From a virus, in IMG/VR virus record IMGVR_UViG_3300035698_011651, positions 1-64,000 of that record: 64,000 nt of DNA, one strand, 5' to 3'. The position numbers and the translations under genes were made by a program. Shown in pieces: positions 62,603-64,000 of the stretch; within the stretch, counting starts at the first letter, position 1; every line of letters starts with the position of its first letter. A model generated the notes under the pieces. It made no database searches. It saw only the letters and a program-made list of their open reading frames with translations, and was not told where the DNA came from.

Positions 62603-63364
62603 GTGTCTGCTGACGTCGTACAACCAAAGGCTCAGGCTAAACCAGCTGGGATGATAAATCTGCTTAATAAGTATTTCCAGGCAACTGGTTTTAAGAGAGG
62701 CTTCTGGCCTAAGGGTATTCCTACTGGAGTACTGCCAGGGGCTATTGGTCAGTCTGCATTGGGAGCAGGTATGGGGTCTATGGTTGCTGCCCCACTATTA
62801 AACGCTTTATTCCCCAATAGGTTTGACCCAAGGCGGTTACGTATTGGTCTTGGCTTGGGCGGGGCATTGCTTGGTGGCTTAGCTGCCTGGCCTGCTATCA
62901 GCTCAGCGCGGAAGCATAAGGAGCCGTTATACAGTACAACTGGAGATGCTTATCCGTTCACCAAGGCCCCCGCGGCTCCTGCTGTTAAAGCCCAAGTTAC
63001 TACTACGCAGGAGAAGGAGGGTGGTTTTGGCGCTCTGCCATCGTTACCATCTGGCAACATGCCACCTATAGGTATTGCGCAGGCGCAAGGTACTATATAT
63101 GCCGATCCAGCTATGAGTGTTAGCGAGAAGGTACGTACTCTGGGTTACATGAGCCGGGCCACTCATGGTCAGGACTCAGGGCTGCTTAGTAATCCAGGCC
63201 GTAAGTTGTTTGGGGGAATGCTTGGGGCTGGGTTAGGTTATGGCGCTGCTGCTATGGGCAGCAAAGTTATGGGAGCGGTATTTGGTTTGAGGCCACAGGC
63301 TCAGTCTACTTTATCAAGGATTGGAGCTGTTGCCGGCTTACTACGTGGAGCAGGAGTGATATGA
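62603..63364 (+). CDS. Gly-rich hydrophobic virion-type protein
   Basis: 253 residues from GTG with CGGAGG upstream. Gly/Ala-rich hydrophobic segments at about 45-68, 80-98 and 208-228 alternate with polar linkers, the composition seen in membrane-active virion proteins. It overlaps the next gene by 4 bases. Function unknown. Confidence 0.62.
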   Translation: MSADVVQPKAQAKPAGMINLLNKYFQATGFKRGFWPKGIPTGVLPGAIGQSALGAGMGSMVAAPLLNALFPNRFDPRRLRIGLGLGGALLGGLAAWPAISSARKHKEPLYSTTGDAYPFTKAPAAPAVKAQVTTTQEKEGGFGALPSLPSGNMPPIGIAQAQGTIYADPAMSVSEKVRTLGYMSRATHGQDSGLLSNPGRKLFGGMLGAGLGYGAAAMGSKVMGAVFGLRPQAQSTLSRIGAVAGLLRGAGVI

Positions 63365-63738
63365 TGGATAGACGAGATGCATTCCGGGTTGGATATTACA
63401 CAAAGGTTGCCGAGCTTGGGCACACTCCAGCGACATTCCGCAAGTTAGCAGAGGGTGGTATTGCTGCTGAGGCATTACGTGGTGTCAAGAGTTTGGGTTC
63501 GTATGGGCTGTTATTGGGCTTAGGTGTTCCCATGCTTGGCGGTATATACACTGGTAAGGCGCATTCTATGATGAATGATGTAACGCCTACGGATGTTGAG
63601 GCAATGAAGCGTAATGAGCTTATCTCTGAGTACAAGAGGCAGGCTAAGCGTATTACGCAGCGTAGTGAGCAACGCAATTGGCGTAAGTTGTTTAAACGTA
63701 AGCAGGAAGCCCAGAAGGAGGAGGATCTTTATGCATGA
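63361..63738 (+). CDS. Small protein with one hydrophobic segment and basic tail
   Basis: 125 residues, starting at one of two consecutive ATGs overlapping the previous stop. Residues about 46-66 are Gly/Leu-rich (LLLGLGVPMLGG), a likely membrane segment, and the last 50 are Lys/Arg/Glu-rich helix. Belongs to the same series of structural-looking genes. Confidence 0.6.
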   Translation: MMDRRDAFRVGYYTKVAELGHTPATFRKLAEGGIAAEALRGVKSLGSYGLLLGLGVPMLGGIYTGKAHSMMNDVTPTDVEAMKRNELISEYKRQAKRITQRSEQRNWRKLFKRKQEAQKEEDLYA

Positions 63739-64000
63739 GCAAGAAGAGGGAGTTCTTGGTCAACAGGTATTTCCAGGTATTGATGGTATTCCTTATAGGA
63801 CACGTAATGGTGTACCGAATCTGAAGCATGACGATCCGGAGAAGAAGAAGCCGGTTACAGTAGTGGATATGCATGTCGATCAGTTAGATATGTCTATCTC
63901 TGATGATGCGAAGAAGTTACAACATATTTTGAATCTTTGTTCCCGGAGTAAAGGTTACGTATCTAAACAGCTCGAGACTTATGATCCTGGTATTAAGAGC
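63731..64000 (+). CDS. Unknown protein, cut by window edge
   Basis: ATG 63731 follows AAGGAGGAGG and overlaps the previous gene by 8 bases. 90 codons lie in the window. The complete version is visible in the left arm at 2659..3018 (119 residues). Polar, with a DxxHxDQLD stretch; no recognised motif. Confidence 0.62.
   Translation, partial: MHEQEEGVLGQQVFPGIDGIPYRTRNGVPNLKHDDPEKKKPVTVVDMHVDQLDMSISDDAKKLQHILNLCSRSKGYVSKQLETYDPGIKS

Larger units (their letters stand above)
33375..64000. repeat. Right arm of giant perfect palindrome
   Basis: Mirror partner of 2749..33374. Every recognised gene in this arm is on the + strand, pointing away from the centre. The arm runs to the window edge still in perfect symmetry, so the true repeat is at least 30.6 kb per arm. 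Confidence 0.98.

Noticed and set aside
61968-62627. 219-codon minus-strand open frame opposite the Ala/Pro/Lys-rich gene (also 4122..4781 +)
   Set aside because: Product is a low-complexity shadow of the GC-rich repeats; no ribosome site, and the opposite frame is part of an operon.
1-64000. tRNA genes, CRISPR arrays, insertion sequences, integrase
   Set aside because: None could be recognised by eye. The only large repeat is the palindrome itself.

Overview
The window is dominated by one giant perfect palindrome. Positions 2749..33374 are the reverse complement of 33375..64000 (any base at x is mirrored at 66749-x). The two arms meet with no spacer inside a short A/T-only core at 33369..33380. 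Every gene in one arm recurs in the other at exactly mirrored coordinates with an identical product. Positions 1..2748 are single copy here only because their mirror would lie beyond the right edge, so the symmetry may well continue past the window.

The DNA looks like part of a bacterial tailed-phage (Caudoviricetes-type) genome of substantial size. Genes are tightly packed, often overlapping by 1-40 bases, and all run one way within an arm (away from the centre). Shine-Dalgarno sequences (GGAGG type), rho-independent terminators and a sigma70-type promoter point to a bacterial host. There is a portal-like protein, a cluster of Gly/Ala/Pro/Ser-rich proteins that look structural, a tubulin/FtsZ-family GTPase, a DEDDh exonuclease, a RuvC-family Holliday-junction resolvase, and, at the left edge, the start of a multisubunit RNA polymerase beta-like subunit. 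No tRNA, rRNA, CRISPR array, integrase or transposase was seen.

Layout of one arm, read outward from the centre on the + strand: (1) 33375..33459, the arm tip with a probable promoter; (2) 33460..37223, six genes of unknown function, some with Cys pairs, closed by a terminator; (3) 37283..43055, a DUF932-like gene, a membrane-anchored protein, a GT-B-like glycosyltransferase, a radical SAM/SPASM enzyme and small proteins, closed by tandem hairpins; (4) 43142 onward, a strong promoter driving small genes, two methyltransferase-like proteins and a GT9-like glycosyltransferase (to 47474); (5) 47481..51992, a zinc-ribbon protein, unknowns, then exonuclease, RuvC-like resolvase and a RecA/DnaB-like protein lacking a Walker A motif; (6) 52065..55861, small genes with structured leaders and a terminator; (7) 55863 to the edge, portal, large Gly-rich protein, tubulin-like GTPase and low-complexity proteins, continuing (seen only in the left copy, 1..3018) to the RNA polymerase subunit.

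The central question is whether the palindrome is real. A zero-spacer inverted repeat is what read-through of a covalently closed hairpin end, or a head-to-head replication intermediate, would give. It is also what a fold-back assembly or amplification artefact would give. Either way, 33374/33375 is best treated as a possible physical end of a linear genome, with the first gene starting 85 bases inside it. Right-arm genes are described fully; left-arm copies are listed with short cross-references.
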